Assembly (NCBI GenBank): GCA_025351675.1
Contig: JANXVK010000505.1
Coordinates: 1 to 10,347 of the forward strand
Direction of reading: 5' to 3'
Origin: Rhizobacter sp.
Lineage (GTDB): Bacteria > Pseudomonadota > Gammaproteobacteria > Burkholderiales > Burkholderiaceae_C
Length of the DNA: 10,347 nucleotides
The position numbers and the translations under genes were made by a program. Numbering within the stretch: the stretch's first letter is position 1; every line of letters begins with the position of its first letter. Under the pieces are notes generated by a model, which did no database searches, was not told the origin of the DNA, and saw nothing but the letters and a program-made list of their open reading frames with translations. Below, piece by piece: positions 1 through 7,485 of the stretch.

Positions 1-33
1 CGCGGGTCGCAGCGACTCGATCGCGGCGTCCAT
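1..33 (-). CDS. rsmG: Probable RsmG (16S rRNA m7G527 methyltransferase), N-terminal 11 codons only
   Basis: An ATG at 33-31 overlaps the mnmG stop by one base (TGATG) and opens a frame reading [11 protein letters not shown] before the window ends. Eleven residues cannot identify a protein. The call rests on gene order: rsmG (gidB) follows mnmG (gidA) directly in most proteobacteria, commonly with parA and parB after it. The overlap suggests translational coupling. RsmG would methylate N7 of G527 in 16S rRNA using S-adenosylmethionine. No domain is visible here, so this is inference from synteny. Confidence 0.6.
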   Translation of the reverse strand, partial: MDAAIESLRPA

Positions 34-2000
34 CAATGTGCGCTGGTGGCGTCGTTGGCGGGCGAGGTCGCGAAGCCTTTGAACCGGCCCTTTTTCAGGT
101 GCACCAGCAGCAACGAAACCGCGGCCGGCGTGATGCCCGACAGGCGCGACGCCTGGCCCAGCGTCTCCGGTCGATGCTGGTTCAACTTCTGCCGTGCCTC
201 GAACGACAAGGCCGTCACCTGCGAGTAATCGAGCTCATCCGGCAAGCGCAGCGATTCGTATGACGCGGCGCGCTCGACATCGCGGTTCTGCTTGTCGATG
301 TAGCCAGCGTACTTGATGCTGATCTGCGTCTGCTCGATCACGGAGTCGGCGAGCAAGGCACCGAACTCGGCATGCAATGTTTCACGTGAAACAGCCGCAT
401 CGGGTCGGGCGATCGCGGCGATCTCGGCCACGCCGTCGAAATCGACATCCGGTCGCTTCAGCAACTCGGCCAGGCTGTACTCGTGTTCGATCGGTGCGCC
501 GAGCAGGCGGGTGGCATCCGCCGCCGGCAGGGCGGTCGCGTGCACCCAAGTCGAACGCATCCGCTCGATCTCGCGCGCAACGGCGTCGCGCTTGCGGTTG
601 AACGCAGCCCAGCGCGCGTCGTCGACCAGCCCCATCGCGCGCCCGGCTTCGGTCAGGCGCATGTCGGCGTTGTCTTCGCGCAGTTGGAGGCGGAACTCGG
701 CGCGGCTCGTGAACATGCGGTACGGTTCGGTCACGCCCTTGGTGATCAGGTCGTCGACCAGCACGCCGAGGTAGGCCTGATCGCGGCGCGGCAGCCAAGC
801 CTGGCCGCCACGAACTTGCAGCGCGGCGTTGATGCCGGCGAACAGGCCCTGCGCAGCCGCCTCTTCGTAGCCGGTCGTGCCGTTGATCTGGCCAGCGAAG
901 AACAGGCCGCCGATCGAGCGTGTTTCGAAGCTCGCCTTCAGTTCGCGCGGGTCGAAGTAGTCGTATTCGATCGCGTAGCCGGGCCGCAGGATGTGGGCGT
1001 TCGCGAGGCCAACCATGCTGCGCACCGCGGCGAGCTGCACGTCGAAGGGCAGCGAGGTCGAGATGCCGTTCGGGTAGAACTCGTGCGTTGTCAGGCCCTC
1101 GGGCTCGAGAAAGATCTGGTGTGAATCCTTGTCGGCGAACCGGTTCACCTTGTCTTCGATGCTCGGGCAGTAGCGCGGGCCGACGCCGTCGATCAACCCG
1201 GTGAACATCGGGCTGCGGTCGAAACCCGAGCGAATGATCTCGTGCGTGCGCGCGTTGGTGTGCGTGATCCAGCACGGCACCTGGCGCGGGTGCTGCGAAG
1301 CGTCGCCCATGAAGCTGAACACCGGCACCGGGTCCATGTCGCCGGGCTGCTCGGTCAGCACGCTGAAGTCGATCGAGCGGCCGTCGAGGCGCGGCGGCGT
1401 GCCGGTCTTCAGGCGGCCCTGAGGCAGCTTCAGTTCCTTCAGCCGCGCAGACAGCGCGACGGCCGGCGGGTCACCGGCGCGCCCCGCGCTGTGGCTTTGC
1501 AGCCCGACGTGGATCTTGCCGTCGAGAAAGGTGCCGGCCGTCAACACCACCGCGCGCGATCTGAAGCGAATGCCCACTTGCGTGACCGCCCCTGCTATGC
1601 GGTCGCCTTCGAGAATCAGATCGTCGCAGGCGCCCTGAAACAGCCAGAGGTTTGGCTGATTTTCGATGCGCTCGCGAATCGCCGCCTTGTACAGAATCCG
1701 GTCGGCTTGGGCCCGTGTCGCGCGCACGGCCGGGCCTTTCGAGCCGTTCAGGATGCGGAACTGGATGCCGGCTTCATCGGTCGCCGCAGCCATCGCGCCG
1801 CCGAGCGCGTCGACCTCCTTGACCAAGTGACCCTTGCCGATACCGCCGATCGACGGGTTGCAACTCATCTGGCCGAGCGTCTCGATGTTGTGCGTGAGCA
1901 GCAGCGTGGCCGCGCCCATGCGCGCGGACGCGAGGGCGGCCTCGGTGCCGGCATGGCCGCCACCGACCACGATCACGTCGAATTCCTTCGGGAACAACAT
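33..2000 (-). CDS. mnmG: tRNA uridine-5-carboxymethylaminomethyl(34) synthesis enzyme MnmG (GidA)
   Basis: A cytosolic FAD enzyme that works with MnmE to build the cmnm5 group on U34 of certain tRNAs. The 655 residues (E. coli protein 629) carry all family marks: the FAD-binding [10 protein letters not shown] near residue 13, [15 protein letters not shown] with Cys47, RATRAQADR near 93, LKTGTPPRL near 197, YCPSIEDK with Cys278, EYDYFDP near 344 and [16 protein letters not shown] near 369. Cys47 and Cys278 match the two conserved cysteines of the family. The C-terminal part has KYAGYIDKQ and a helical [15 protein letters not shown] segment. The ATG at 2000 gives the expected [13 protein letters not shown] start; upstream there is only a weak AGG (TAGGCAAAACG). 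It ends in a TGATG overlap with rsmG. A parS site lies in the codons for residues 536-541 (AVSRET). The protein looks intact. Confidence 0.98.
   Translation of the reverse strand: MLFPKEFDVIVVGGGHAGTEAALASARMGAATLLLTHNIETLGQMSCNPSIGGIGKGHLVKEVDALGGAMAAATDEAGIQFRILNGSKGPAVRATRAQADRILYKAAIRERIENQPNLWLFQGACDDLILEGDRIAGAVTQVGIRFRSRAVVLTAGTFLDGKIHVGLQSHSAGRAGDPPAVALSARLKELKLPQGRLKTGTPPRLDGRSIDFSVLTEQPGDMDPVPVFSFMGDASQHPRQVPCWITHTNARTHEIIRSGFDRSPMFTGLIDGVGPRYCPSIEDKVNRFADKDSHQIFLEPEGLTTHEFYPNGISTSLPFDVQLAAVRSMVGLANAHILRPGYAIEYDYFDPRELKASFETRSIGGLFFAGQINGTTGYEEAAAQGLFAGINAALQVRGGQAWLPRRDQAYLGVLVDDLITKGVTEPYRMFTSRAEFRLQLREDNADMRLTEAGRAMGLVDDARWAAFNRKRDAVAREIERMRSTWVHATALPAADATRLLGAPIEHEYSLAELLKRPDVDFDGVAEIAAIARPDAAVSRETLHAEFGALLADSVIEQTQISIKYAGYIDKQNRDVERAASYESLRLPDELDYSQVTALSFEARQKLNQHRPETLGQASRLSGITPAAVSLLLVHLKKGRFKGFATSPANDATSAH
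378..393. promoter_or_regulatory. parS: parS centromere-like site (ParB binding site), perfect 16-bp palindrome
   Basis: The sequence TGTTTCACGTGAAACA is an exact match to the chromosomal parS consensus known from Bacillus, Pseudomonas, Caulobacter and many others. ParB loads here and spreads, and together with ParA and SMC directs origin segregation. It lies inside mnmG, where it reads AVSRET, so the palindrome is kept within a protein-coding constraint. Proximity to mnmG-rsmG, and by synteny to parAB just outside the window, fits the usual clustering of parS near the origin. A perfect 16-mer is very unlikely by chance. Confidence 0.92.
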
Positions 2001-2028
2001 CGTTTTGCCTATTTTTTGAGCAGACGAG

Positions 2029-2058
2029 ATTGTAGGCAGTGCAAGGCAGATGCGTCAG
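2029..2058 (-). promoter_or_regulatory. Candidate sigma-70 promoter for mnmG
   Basis: On the minus strand TACAAT (2034-2029) matches the -10 consensus at five of six positions. CTGACG (2058-2053) matches the -35 consensus at four of six, with an 18-base spacer. The predicted start lies about 20 bases before the mnmG ATG. It sits in the 79-base gap after the acetyltransferase gene and would let mnmG-rsmG be transcribed apart from the upstream cluster. The call is by eye. Confidence 0.4.
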
Positions 2059-2062
2059 CCCA

Positions 2063-2076
2063 AGGGCCGTGGCCCT
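2063..2076 (-). terminator. Short GC hairpin after the acetyltransferase gene, weak terminator candidate
   Basis: AGGGCC and GGCCCT form a six-base inverted repeat separated by two bases (or a five-base stem with a four-base loop). It starts four bases after the elaA stop codon. On the minus strand only two T residues follow, so it lacks the U-tract of a standard intrinsic terminator. It may protect the mRNA end or do nothing. Confidence 0.25.
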
Positions 2077-2079
2077 CCG

Positions 2080-2550
2080 TCATGCGGGCCGCAACATCTC
2101 GGTGTGCGGAATGCCGTCTTCCAAGTACGGCGCGCCGACGGGCGCAAAGCCGAAGTCGCCGTAGAAGCGCTCCAGCCGCGTCTGCGCCGAGATGCGGATG
2201 CCTTGGCCGGGAAAGGCCGCGTTGCAGTGCGCGACGGCGCGCCTGACCAGCTCGCGTCCGAGCCCCGTTCCGCGCGCGCGGCTCGTGGTGATCACGCGGC
2301 CGATCGACGGCTCGGCGTACTTGCGGCCCGGGTGCACGATGCGCGCGTAGGCGAGCGGCACGGTGCGATCGTTCGACCACGCGGCCAAGTGGAACGAATG
2401 AGCGTCGAAGCCGTCAGCGTCGAGGTAGACGCAGTTCTGCTCAAGGCAGAACACGAGCTGGCGCGCCATGTAGATCGCCTGCAGGTCGAACGCATCCAAC
2501 TCGTCGAAGCGGCACCAGCGCCAGGATGGCGGGGAAGAGGCCGCCGTCAT
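2080..2550 (-). CDS. elaA: ElaA-family GNAT N-acetyltransferase
   Basis: A 156-residue single-domain GNAT protein, about the length of E. coli ElaA (153). Family marks are EQNC at 37-40 followed by YLDADGFD, the IGRVI strand at 83-87, the acetyl-CoA pyrophosphate-binding loop RGTGLGRE at 93-100, the AQTRLERFYGDFGFAPV block at 122-138, and EDGIPH at 144-149 near the C-terminus. These blocks match remembered E. coli ElaA closely. The acceptor substrate of ElaA proteins is not well established, so only acetyl-CoA-dependent N-acetylation is claimed. The ATG at 2550 is preceded directly by GGTGAG, too close for an ideal ribosome-binding site; GGCAGGG lies a little further up. It starts 19 bases after the permease stop and is probably the last gene of the ABC-transporter operon. 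Confidence 0.9.
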   Translation of the reverse strand: MTAASSPPSWRWCRFDELDAFDLQAIYMARQLVFCLEQNCVYLDADGFDAHSFHLAAWSNDRTVPLAYARIVHPGRKYAEPSIGRVITTSRARGTGLGRELVRRAVAHCNAAFPGQGIRISAQTRLERFYGDFGFAPVGAPYLEDGIPHTEMLRPA

Positions 2551-2569
2551 CTCACCGGACCCTGCCGAC

Positions 2570-3742
2570 TCATCGCACGGCTGCGCTGCGCAAGGTGCAC
2601 GCGACGAACCACACGCCGCCTGTCGCCACCAGCGCGCACACGCCCATCGGCACGGCGAGTTGCTCCAGCGTGAAGGCCTCGCCCTTCAACACGTGCGTCA
2701 TCAACACGTTCTGCGCCAGCGCCGGCACCCAGAGGTACCACGGCGATTCCTCGCCGAGGCTGAACACGTTGATCAGCGGCAGCAGCGAGGCCGCGAGCAT
2801 CACGACCGTGGTGCTGGCCTGCGCCTCCTTGAAGGTCTTGCAGCGGATCGCCACCGCCATCAGCAGCGCCGACGCCGCCGCCGCGAACGGCAACAGCACG
2901 ACGAGGAACAGCAGCACCTCGCGCACGCCGTACTGGAACATCGCCGCCAGCGTGTCGCTGCGCAGCAGCCACTGGCCGGGCAGGAAGCTGAAGCACGCCA
3001 GCACCGCGATCAGCATGCCGACGCTGGCGACCGCGCCCCACTTGCCGAGCACCAGCACCCAGCGCTCGGCCGGGTTCATCAACAGCGGCTCCAACGAGCC
3101 GCGCTCGCGCTCGCCGGCGGTGGTGTCGAGCGCAGCGTTCAACGCGCCGGTCAGCACCGCCATCAACACGAAGAACGGCAGCATGCCGGTGATTTGCGTT
3201 GCGCGCGTCTGCGTGCTCGCGAGGTCGCGATCGGCCACGCGCACCGCTTCCAGCGCGTCGGGCGAGACGCCGCGCAGCGCCAGCGTGAGCGTCGCCCGTT
3301 CGCGGCTGAAGCCTTCGAGCAGGCGCGAGACGCGCCCGGCGCTGGCCTGCGAGCGCTGGTTCGCGCTGTCGGACACGATCTCGACGATCGGCGCATCGCC
3401 GCGCACCAGCGCCGCCTCGAAATCATCGGGCACGACGACGACGGCATCGGCGAGCTTTGCCTTGCGCAGCAACTGCTCGTAGTCGGCCGGCGCCGCCTTC
3501 ACCGTGTAGGTCTGGCGCGCGAAGAAGTTGACCAGCGTCGGCGCGCGCTCGATGCCCGCGACCACGACCTCGCGCTGCTCTGCGTTCGCCTCCAGCGAGG
3601 CCACCAGCCCCGAGATCGCGAGCAGCACCAGCGGCCCCATCAGGACCGATGACGCGAGCACGGTCATCATCGTGCGGCGGTCGCGCAACGCGTCGACGAT
3701 CTCCTTGCGGTAGATCGTCCAGATGGCCGTCAGGCGCGTCAC
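2570..3742 (-). CDS. NatB-like ABC-2 type exporter permease
   Basis: A 390-residue inner-membrane protein with the ABC-2 / NatB layout. One N-terminal membrane segment (about 25-49) follows the short cytosolic stretch IWTIYRKEIVDALRDRR. An extracytoplasmic domain spans about 50-180. Five further hydrophobic segments lie at about 185-205, 228-252, 272-298, 309-328 and 363-384. ERERGSLEPLL at 211-221 is the conserved cytosolic motif of this family and probably contacts the ATPase. The chosen start is the GTG at 3742-3740, which overlaps the ATPase stop as GTGA. Reading further upstream gives arginine-rich sequence antisense in character to a membrane protein. It would form an exporter with the preceding ATPase. 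B. subtilis NatAB exports sodium, but the substrate here cannot be read from sequence. Confidence 0.9.
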   Translation of the reverse strand: MTRLTAIWTIYRKEIVDALRDRRTMMTVLASSVLMGPLVLLAISGLVASLEANAEQREVVVAGIERAPTLVNFFARQTYTVKAAPADYEQLLRKAKLADAVVVVPDDFEAALVRGDAPIVEIVSDSANQRSQASAGRVSRLLEGFSRERATLTLALRGVSPDALEAVRVADRDLASTQTRATQITGMLPFFVLMAVLTGALNAALDTTAGERERGSLEPLLMNPAERWVLVLGKWGAVASVGMLIAVLACFSFLPGQWLLRSDTLAAMFQYGVREVLLFLVVLLPFAAAASALLMAVAIRCKTFKEAQASTTVVMLAASLLPLINVFSLGEESPWYLWVPALAQNVLMTHVLKGEAFTLEQLAVPMGVCALVATGGVWFVACTLRSAAVR

Positions 3743-4542
3743 GCCGCCACTCCCTGGGCCTGCTCTTCGGCGAACGCGAGCTTGACGAACGCCTCCTCGA
3801 AGTCTTCTTCGCCCGTCTGCGCGAGCAACTCCGGCACGGTGCCGGTCGCGACCGTGCGGCCGTGCGCGACGACCACGACGCTGTCGCACAGCCGCTCGAC
3901 CTCTTGCATGATGTGGGTCGAAAAAACGATGCACTTCGCACCGCCCGCGGGCGTGCGCAGCCAGCGCAGGCTCTCGCGCAGCGCGCGCGTGGCGAGCACG
4001 TCGAGGCCGTTGGTCGGCTCGTCGAGCACGATGTTGGCCGGGTCATGCACCAGCGCGCGCGCCAGCGCCGTCTTCATGCGCTCGCCTTGGCTGAAGCCGT
4101 CGGTGCGGCGGTCGAGCAGGGCGCGCATGTCGAACATCTCGGCGAGTGCCTCGGCGCGGGCGTTCGCCGCGTCAAGTGTCATGTTCTGCAGCCGACCGTA
4201 GTAGACGATGTTCTCGCGCGCGCTCAGCCGCGGGTACAGGCCACGTGCATCCGACAGCACGCCCATGCGTGCGAGCGCTTCGCGTGGGCGAGCGCTCACA
4301 TCGATGTCATCGACGCGGATCTGGCCGGCGTCGGCCGGGATCAGCCCGGCGAGGATGCGCAGGGTCGTCGTCTTGCCTGCGCCGTTCGGGCCGAGCAGGC
4401 CGGTGATGTGACCATCGGGCGCGTGCAGGTTCACATCTCTCACGGCTTGAACGATGCGCGGCGGCGTGCGCGTCAGCGTGAGCTTTCGCTTGCCTCCGAC
4501 GGGTGCGCTGAACGACTTGGCGAGCTGTTCGATGTGGATCAC
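3739..4542 (-). CDS. NatA-like ABC transporter ATP-binding protein
   Basis: A 267-residue ABC ATPase with all nucleotide-binding motifs: Walker A GPNGAGKTT at 51-59, signature FSQGE at 150-154 (a variant of LSGGQ), Walker B IVLDEPTNGLD at 171-181, and the H-loop STH at 208-210. The stretch EEDFEEAFVKL near the C-terminus is typical of the NatA/CcmA group, where it lies after the ATPase core. An insertion rich in basic residues (about 14-32) separates the first strand from the rest. The GTG at 4542-4540 is chosen because it overlaps the hydrolase stop as GTGA and has GAAGGAAGG six bases upstream. It overlaps the permease gene in the same manner at its end. It should power the NatB-like permease at the cytosolic face of the inner membrane. 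Confidence 0.92.
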   Translation of the reverse strand: MIHIEQLAKSFSAPVGGKRKLTLTRTPPRIVQAVRDVNLHAPDGHITGLLGPNGAGKTTTLRILAGLIPADAGQIRVDDIDVSARPREALARMGVLSDARGLYPRLSARENIVYYGRLQNMTLDAANARAEALAEMFDMRALLDRRTDGFSQGERMKTALARALVHDPANIVLDEPTNGLDVLATRALRESLRWLRTPAGGAKCIVFSTHIMQEVERLCDSVVVVAHGRTVATGTVPELLAQTGEEDFEEAFVKLAFAEEQAQGVAA

Positions 4543-6026
4543 TTCGAGCCTTCCTTCGCATCCGTGTTCGCCAAGTCGATCGGGCGGAACACGCCGGGCC
4601 GCGGGACCGCCTTCAAGCAGCTCGCGTCGACAGCCGTCGCGGCGGTGTCGTCGGCCGCGTCGATGAAGCGGTACAGCACATCGCGCGCGCAGCCGATGCC
4701 GAGCACGCTGTGACCGGCGTTCGGCACGACGACGAGTTGCGCCGCCGGCCCGAGCGCCTTCGCGACGCGCTCGGCATGGCGAGGCGGCGTGGCCGGGTCG
4801 AGCCCGCCGCTGAGCAGCAGTGCCGGCGTGCGCGATGGCGGAATCGAATAGAACGCTTGCGGCACCGCTCCGCGCGGCCACTCGGCGCAGACGCGCTGGT
4901 AAAGCGTTACCTGGGTGCTGCCGAAGTCGGCACCGGCCTTGTCGGTGGCCTTGGCCATCAGCGGCGCGTCTTCGGCGCAGACGACCGAGAAGTGCATGCC
5001 CATCGCGAGCCGCAGCCCGCGGCGCGAGCCGAGCAGCGAACCCATGCCGACGAGGCCCTCATAGCGCCCCGCCGCCGCGTCGGTGATGGCCGCGGGCAGG
5101 GCCGCTGCCATCGCCGGGTTGTAGAGCGCGCCACGCACCGCGCCGAGCACCATGTCGCGGGTCAGTGTGAAGTGCTCGGGCGTGCCGCTGAGCGGGTGCG
5201 GGGCGGTTGCCGGCTTCGGCAGGCTGGCCAGCAGCGCGGCCCAATCGGCGCGCAGCGTCGGGTACGCCTTGGTGCAGTCGGGCTGTTTTTCGCACGCGGC
5301 GAGCAGCGCATCGAATGCGGCCTGGCCGTCGGTCGAGAAGCTCGCCGGCAGGACCATGTCGGGCGGTGCGACCGAGTCGAGCACCGCACGCCGCACTGCG
5401 TTCGGAAACTGCCGCAGGTACTCGAGGATCGCGCGCGTGCCGTACGAGATGCCGACGAGATTGATCTGCGTCGCGCCGAGCTGCTGGCGCACGGCGTCGA
5501 GGTCCTGTATCGCGAGCGTCGTCGTGAAGAAGCCGAGGTCGGCCGGTGCCTTGATGTAGGGCTTCTTCAGCAGCGCGGCCTTGCACTGCATCAGCAGCTT
5601 GATCTGCGCGTCGTTGTCGGCCTGCGCGCCGAGGGACTCGCGCTTCGACTCAGGGCAGTCGAGTGCTGCGCTCTCGCCGGTGCCGCGCTGGTCGACGAAG
5701 ACGATGTCGCGCCGGTTGTTGAGGCGGCCGAACAGCGGCATCACCTGCGGCGCGACATCGATCGCGCTCTGGCCCGGCCCGCCGGCGATCAGGAATACCG
5801 GGTCGGGCAGCTTGCGCCGTGCCATCGCCGGTACGACGACGTAGTGCACGTTGATCTTCGGGCCCTCAGGCCGAGCCGGGTCGAGTGCGCGCTGCACCAC
5901 GCCGCACTTGACGCTGTTGCGCAGGCCGGCGACGCGGCAGTCGGTCAGCGCCTGGCCTTGTGCATTCGCGGCGCTGGCGATCAGACCCAGCGCAACGGCC
6001 GCCACCGCGCGCCGGCCGAACATCAT
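4539..6026 (-). CDS. Exported alpha/beta hydrolase, TAP-like (peptidase S33 type)
   Basis: A 495-residue hydrolase with an N-terminal signal peptide: MMFGRR, a hydrophobic core, then SAANA before Gln23, suggesting Sec export and signal peptidase I cleavage. The alpha/beta-hydrolase fold shows the oxyanion segment AGGPGQSA at 81-88, DQRGTGES at 112-119, the nucleophile elbow GISYG with Ser194, an acid LDPATPP with Asp410, and NAGHS with His439. Together with the C-terminal TAP-like region this resembles tripeptidyl aminopeptidases and proline iminopeptidases of family S33. Nine or so cysteines in the predicted mature protein fit a periplasmic, disulfide-bearing enzyme. The ATG at 6026 overlaps the glutaredoxin stop as ATGA; the next ATG at 6023 is an alternative start. 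The substrate is unknown. Coupling to an ABC exporter may mean a shared role in peptide handling, but that is inference. Confidence 0.88.
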   Translation of the reverse strand: MMFGRRAVAAVALGLIASAANAQGQALTDCRVAGLRNSVKCGVVQRALDPARPEGPKINVHYVVVPAMARRKLPDPVFLIAGGPGQSAIDVAPQVMPLFGRLNNRRDIVFVDQRGTGESAALDCPESKRESLGAQADNDAQIKLLMQCKAALLKKPYIKAPADLGFFTTTLAIQDLDAVRQQLGATQINLVGISYGTRAILEYLRQFPNAVRRAVLDSVAPPDMVLPASFSTDGQAAFDALLAACEKQPDCTKAYPTLRADWAALLASLPKPATAPHPLSGTPEHFTLTRDMVLGAVRGALYNPAMAAALPAAITDAAAGRYEGLVGMGSLLGSRRGLRLAMGMHFSVVCAEDAPLMAKATDKAGADFGSTQVTLYQRVCAEWPRGAVPQAFYSIPPSRTPALLLSGGLDPATPPRHAERVAKALGPAAQLVVVPNAGHSVLGIGCARDVLYRFIDAADDTAATAVDASCLKAVPRPGVFRPIDLANTDAKEGSK

Positions 6027-6391
6027 TCGCCGAGCAGGCGCTTGATCTCGCCGCTCTTGATGAGCCGCTCCAGGTCTTGCGCGCCGCCGATCAGGTTGCC
6101 CTTGACGAACACCATCGGAAAGGTCGGCCAACCGCTCCAGGCTTTCAGCGCACCGCGTGGGCGCCATTCGCCGAGGTAGCTGCCGTAGCCGAGGTAGTGG
6201 AATGGAATTTCGGCCTCGCCGAGGAGGCGCCGCGCGCGTCGGCACCACGGATTGCCCGCCATGCCGACAACGAGCACCGGGTTCGACTGCGCCGCAGCGT
6301 TGACGTTGTGGACGATGTCGACGTGCAGGTTCGCGACCGTGTCGCAGATCGCAGGGTGGAGGCGGGATTCGTCCAGGGTTTGACGGGGCAT
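6023..6391 (-). CDS. Glutaredoxin-like protein with a single active-site cysteine
   Basis: A 122-residue protein: about 35 residues of N-terminal extension, then a thioredoxin-fold glutaredoxin domain. VLVVGMAGNPWCRRA places Cys50 at the active site, with Ala at the position of the second cysteine, so it is monothiol-like. TFPMVFVKG carries the cis-proline Pro92, and GGAQDLERLIKSGE (102-115) matches the glutathione-binding GG-x-x-D region. The domain should use glutathione or pass on a thiol or Fe-S cargo; it lacks the CGFS motif of Grx4-type Fe-S carriers. The ATG at 6391 has GGAAGG nine bases upstream. That ribosome-binding site lies in one arm of a strong hairpin (6396-6424). It overlaps the exported hydrolase by ATGA and follows the pirin gene by 41 bases. 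A partner role for the hydrolase is not evident. Confidence 0.82.
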   Translation of the reverse strand: MPRQTLDESRLHPAICDTVANLHVDIVHNVNAAAQSNPVLVVGMAGNPWCRRARRLLGEAEIPFHYLGYGSYLGEWRPRGALKAWSGWPTFPMVFVKGNLIGGAQDLERLIKSGEIKRLLGE

Positions 6392-6395
6392 GGGG

Positions 6396-6424
6396 CTCGG
6401 CCTTCCATGTGTCGGAAAGCCGAG
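6396..6424 (-). promoter_or_regulatory. 11-bp hairpin overlapping the glutaredoxin ribosome-binding site
   Basis: In the leftward transcript CUCGGCUUUCC (6424-6414) pairs with GGAAGGCCGAG (6406-6396) across a seven-base loop, giving eleven consecutive pairs with one G-U wobble. The GGAAGG in the distal arm is the likely ribosome-binding site of the glutaredoxin-like gene, so the hairpin could block initiation. It lies just after the pirin stop and no U-tract follows, so it is a poor intrinsic terminator. Processing or translational control is inferred only. Confidence 0.5.
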
Positions 6425-6432
6425 AGCCTAGC

Positions 6433-7347
6433 TCATGCCGCCAACGCCCCGCGCTGGAAGTCCGCGACCGCCTGATGAATCTCGGCGGTCGAGTTCATCA
6501 CGAACGGGCCGTGCTGCGCGATCGGCTCGTTCAGCGGCGCGCCGGCGACGAGCAGCACGCGCGCGTCGGTCTCGGCGATCAAGCGCACGCCGTCGACATC
6601 CGCATCGTTCTTCAGGATCGCCATGCGTTCGCTTTCGACCCGCGAAGACGAACCTGCGCCGATCGTCACGACGCCGCCGCCGTAAACGTAGGCGAACGCG
6701 TTGTGACCCGCCGGCAGCAGCGCATCGAACGACTGCCCAGCCGGCAGCACGATGTCGAGCACCAGCGGCTCCGTCGTCGGCCGGGTCACCGCGCCGGTCA
6801 CGCCGAGCGCCGTGCCGGCGATTACGCGCACCTGCACGCCACCGTCGAGTCGCACGACCGGCACATCGGCGGGGGGCACGTCGCGGTACGCCGGTGGCTG
6901 CATCTTGTCCTTCGCGGCGAGGTTGACCCAGAGCTGAAAGCCGGCCATGCGGCCCTCTTGCTGCTCCGGCATCTCGGAGTGGATGATGCCGCGACCGGCC
7001 GTCATCCACTGCACGCTGCCGGGTTCGAGCAGGCCGACGTTGCCGACGCTGTCTTTGTGGCGCATGCGGCCCTCCAGCATGATCGTCACCGTCTCGAAAC
7101 CGCGGTGCGGGTGGCTCGGGAAGCCGCCGATGTAGTCGCTCGCGGCGTCGCTGCCGAAGGCATCGAGCATCAGGAACGGGTCGAGGCGCTTCTGCAGCGG
7201 TTGCGTCAGCACGCGCGTCAGCTTGACGCCGTCGCCGTCTGACGTGGGCTGGCCGCGCACGAGCTGCTCGACCTGGCGCGAGCGCTGGACCGCAGGGGTT
7301 GATGAACCGGTGATCGGGGCGATCTTGGGTAGAGAAGTGGTGTTCAT
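6433..7347 (-). CDS. Pirin family bicupin protein
   Basis: A 304-residue pirin. The N-terminal cupin has DPFLMLDAFG at 56-65, FPSHPHRGFET at 76-86 and AGRGIIHSEMP at 117-127. His79, His81, His123 and Glu125 match the three-histidine, one-glutamate iron site of human pirin and E. coli YhaK relatives. A C-terminal cupin fills about 165-295. Bacterial pirins include quercetinase-active and regulatory members, so the exact role is open. The ATG at 7347 is preferred over an upstream ATG at 7401, whose extra residues (RRPSVSRRWHYIEY) do not look like pirin. The leader has no good ribosome-binding site. It is divergent from gstA with 138 bases between the starts, and it lies upstream of, and in line with, the glutaredoxin gene. 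Confidence 0.94.
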   Translation of the reverse strand: MNTTSLPKIAPITGSSTPAVQRSRQVEQLVRGQPTSDGDGVKLTRVLTQPLQKRLDPFLMLDAFGSDAASDYIGGFPSHPHRGFETVTIMLEGRMRHKDSVGNVGLLEPGSVQWMTAGRGIIHSEMPEQQEGRMAGFQLWVNLAAKDKMQPPAYRDVPPADVPVVRLDGGVQVRVIAGTALGVTGAVTRPTTEPLVLDIVLPAGQSFDALLPAGHNAFAYVYGGGVVTIGAGSSSRVESERMAILKNDADVDGVRLIAETDARVLLVAGAPLNEPIAQHGPFVMNSTAEIHQAVADFQRGALAA

Positions 7348-7449
7348 GTACTCAATGTAGTGCCACCGCCGCGAGACGGAAGGGCGGCGCACTGCACACA
7401 CCCTTCAAAGCGCTCGAACATCCTCGCCGCGCGGAAATCCGGAACGCGG

Positions 7450-7455
7450 TGTAAT
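7450..7455 (+). promoter_or_regulatory. Possible -10 element for the GST gene
   Basis: TGTAAT matches the -10 consensus at five of six positions and lies 30 bases before the GST start, which would give a leader of about 24 bases. I see no convincing -35 at the right distance. The remainder of the 138-base divergent gap (7348-7485) shows no repeat or operator that I can support. Confidence 0.3.
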
Positions 7456-7485
7456 GACGGTCCCCCGACTCCCGACCGACCCACC

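Noticed and set aside
3743..3934. N-terminal extension of the NatB-like permease to an upstream ATG
   Set aside because: The extra 64 residues are arginine-rich and overlap the ATPase gene in another frame. The GTG at 3742 in a GTGA overlap gives the normal NatB N-terminus.
4543..4881. N-terminal extension of the ATPase
   Set aside because: The extra 113 residues are the hydrolase gene read in a wrong frame; the GTG at 4542 has a strong ribosome-binding site.
4710..6179. A 489-codon open frame on the plus strand opposite the exported hydrolase
   Set aside because: It is rich in Arg, Ala and Gly with no domain pattern and mirrors the third-position GC of the well-supported minus-strand gene. 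Similar long antisense frames occur opposite mnmG and the permease and were rejected for the same reason.
6027..6248. N-terminal extension of the exported hydrolase
   Set aside because: It reads through the glutaredoxin gene in another frame, and it would bury the clear signal peptide beginning at 6026.
7348..7485. Shared operator in the pirin-gstA divergent gap
   Set aside because: I looked for a palindrome or LysR-type T-N11-A box and found none that stands out; no LysR regulator gene lies next to it.
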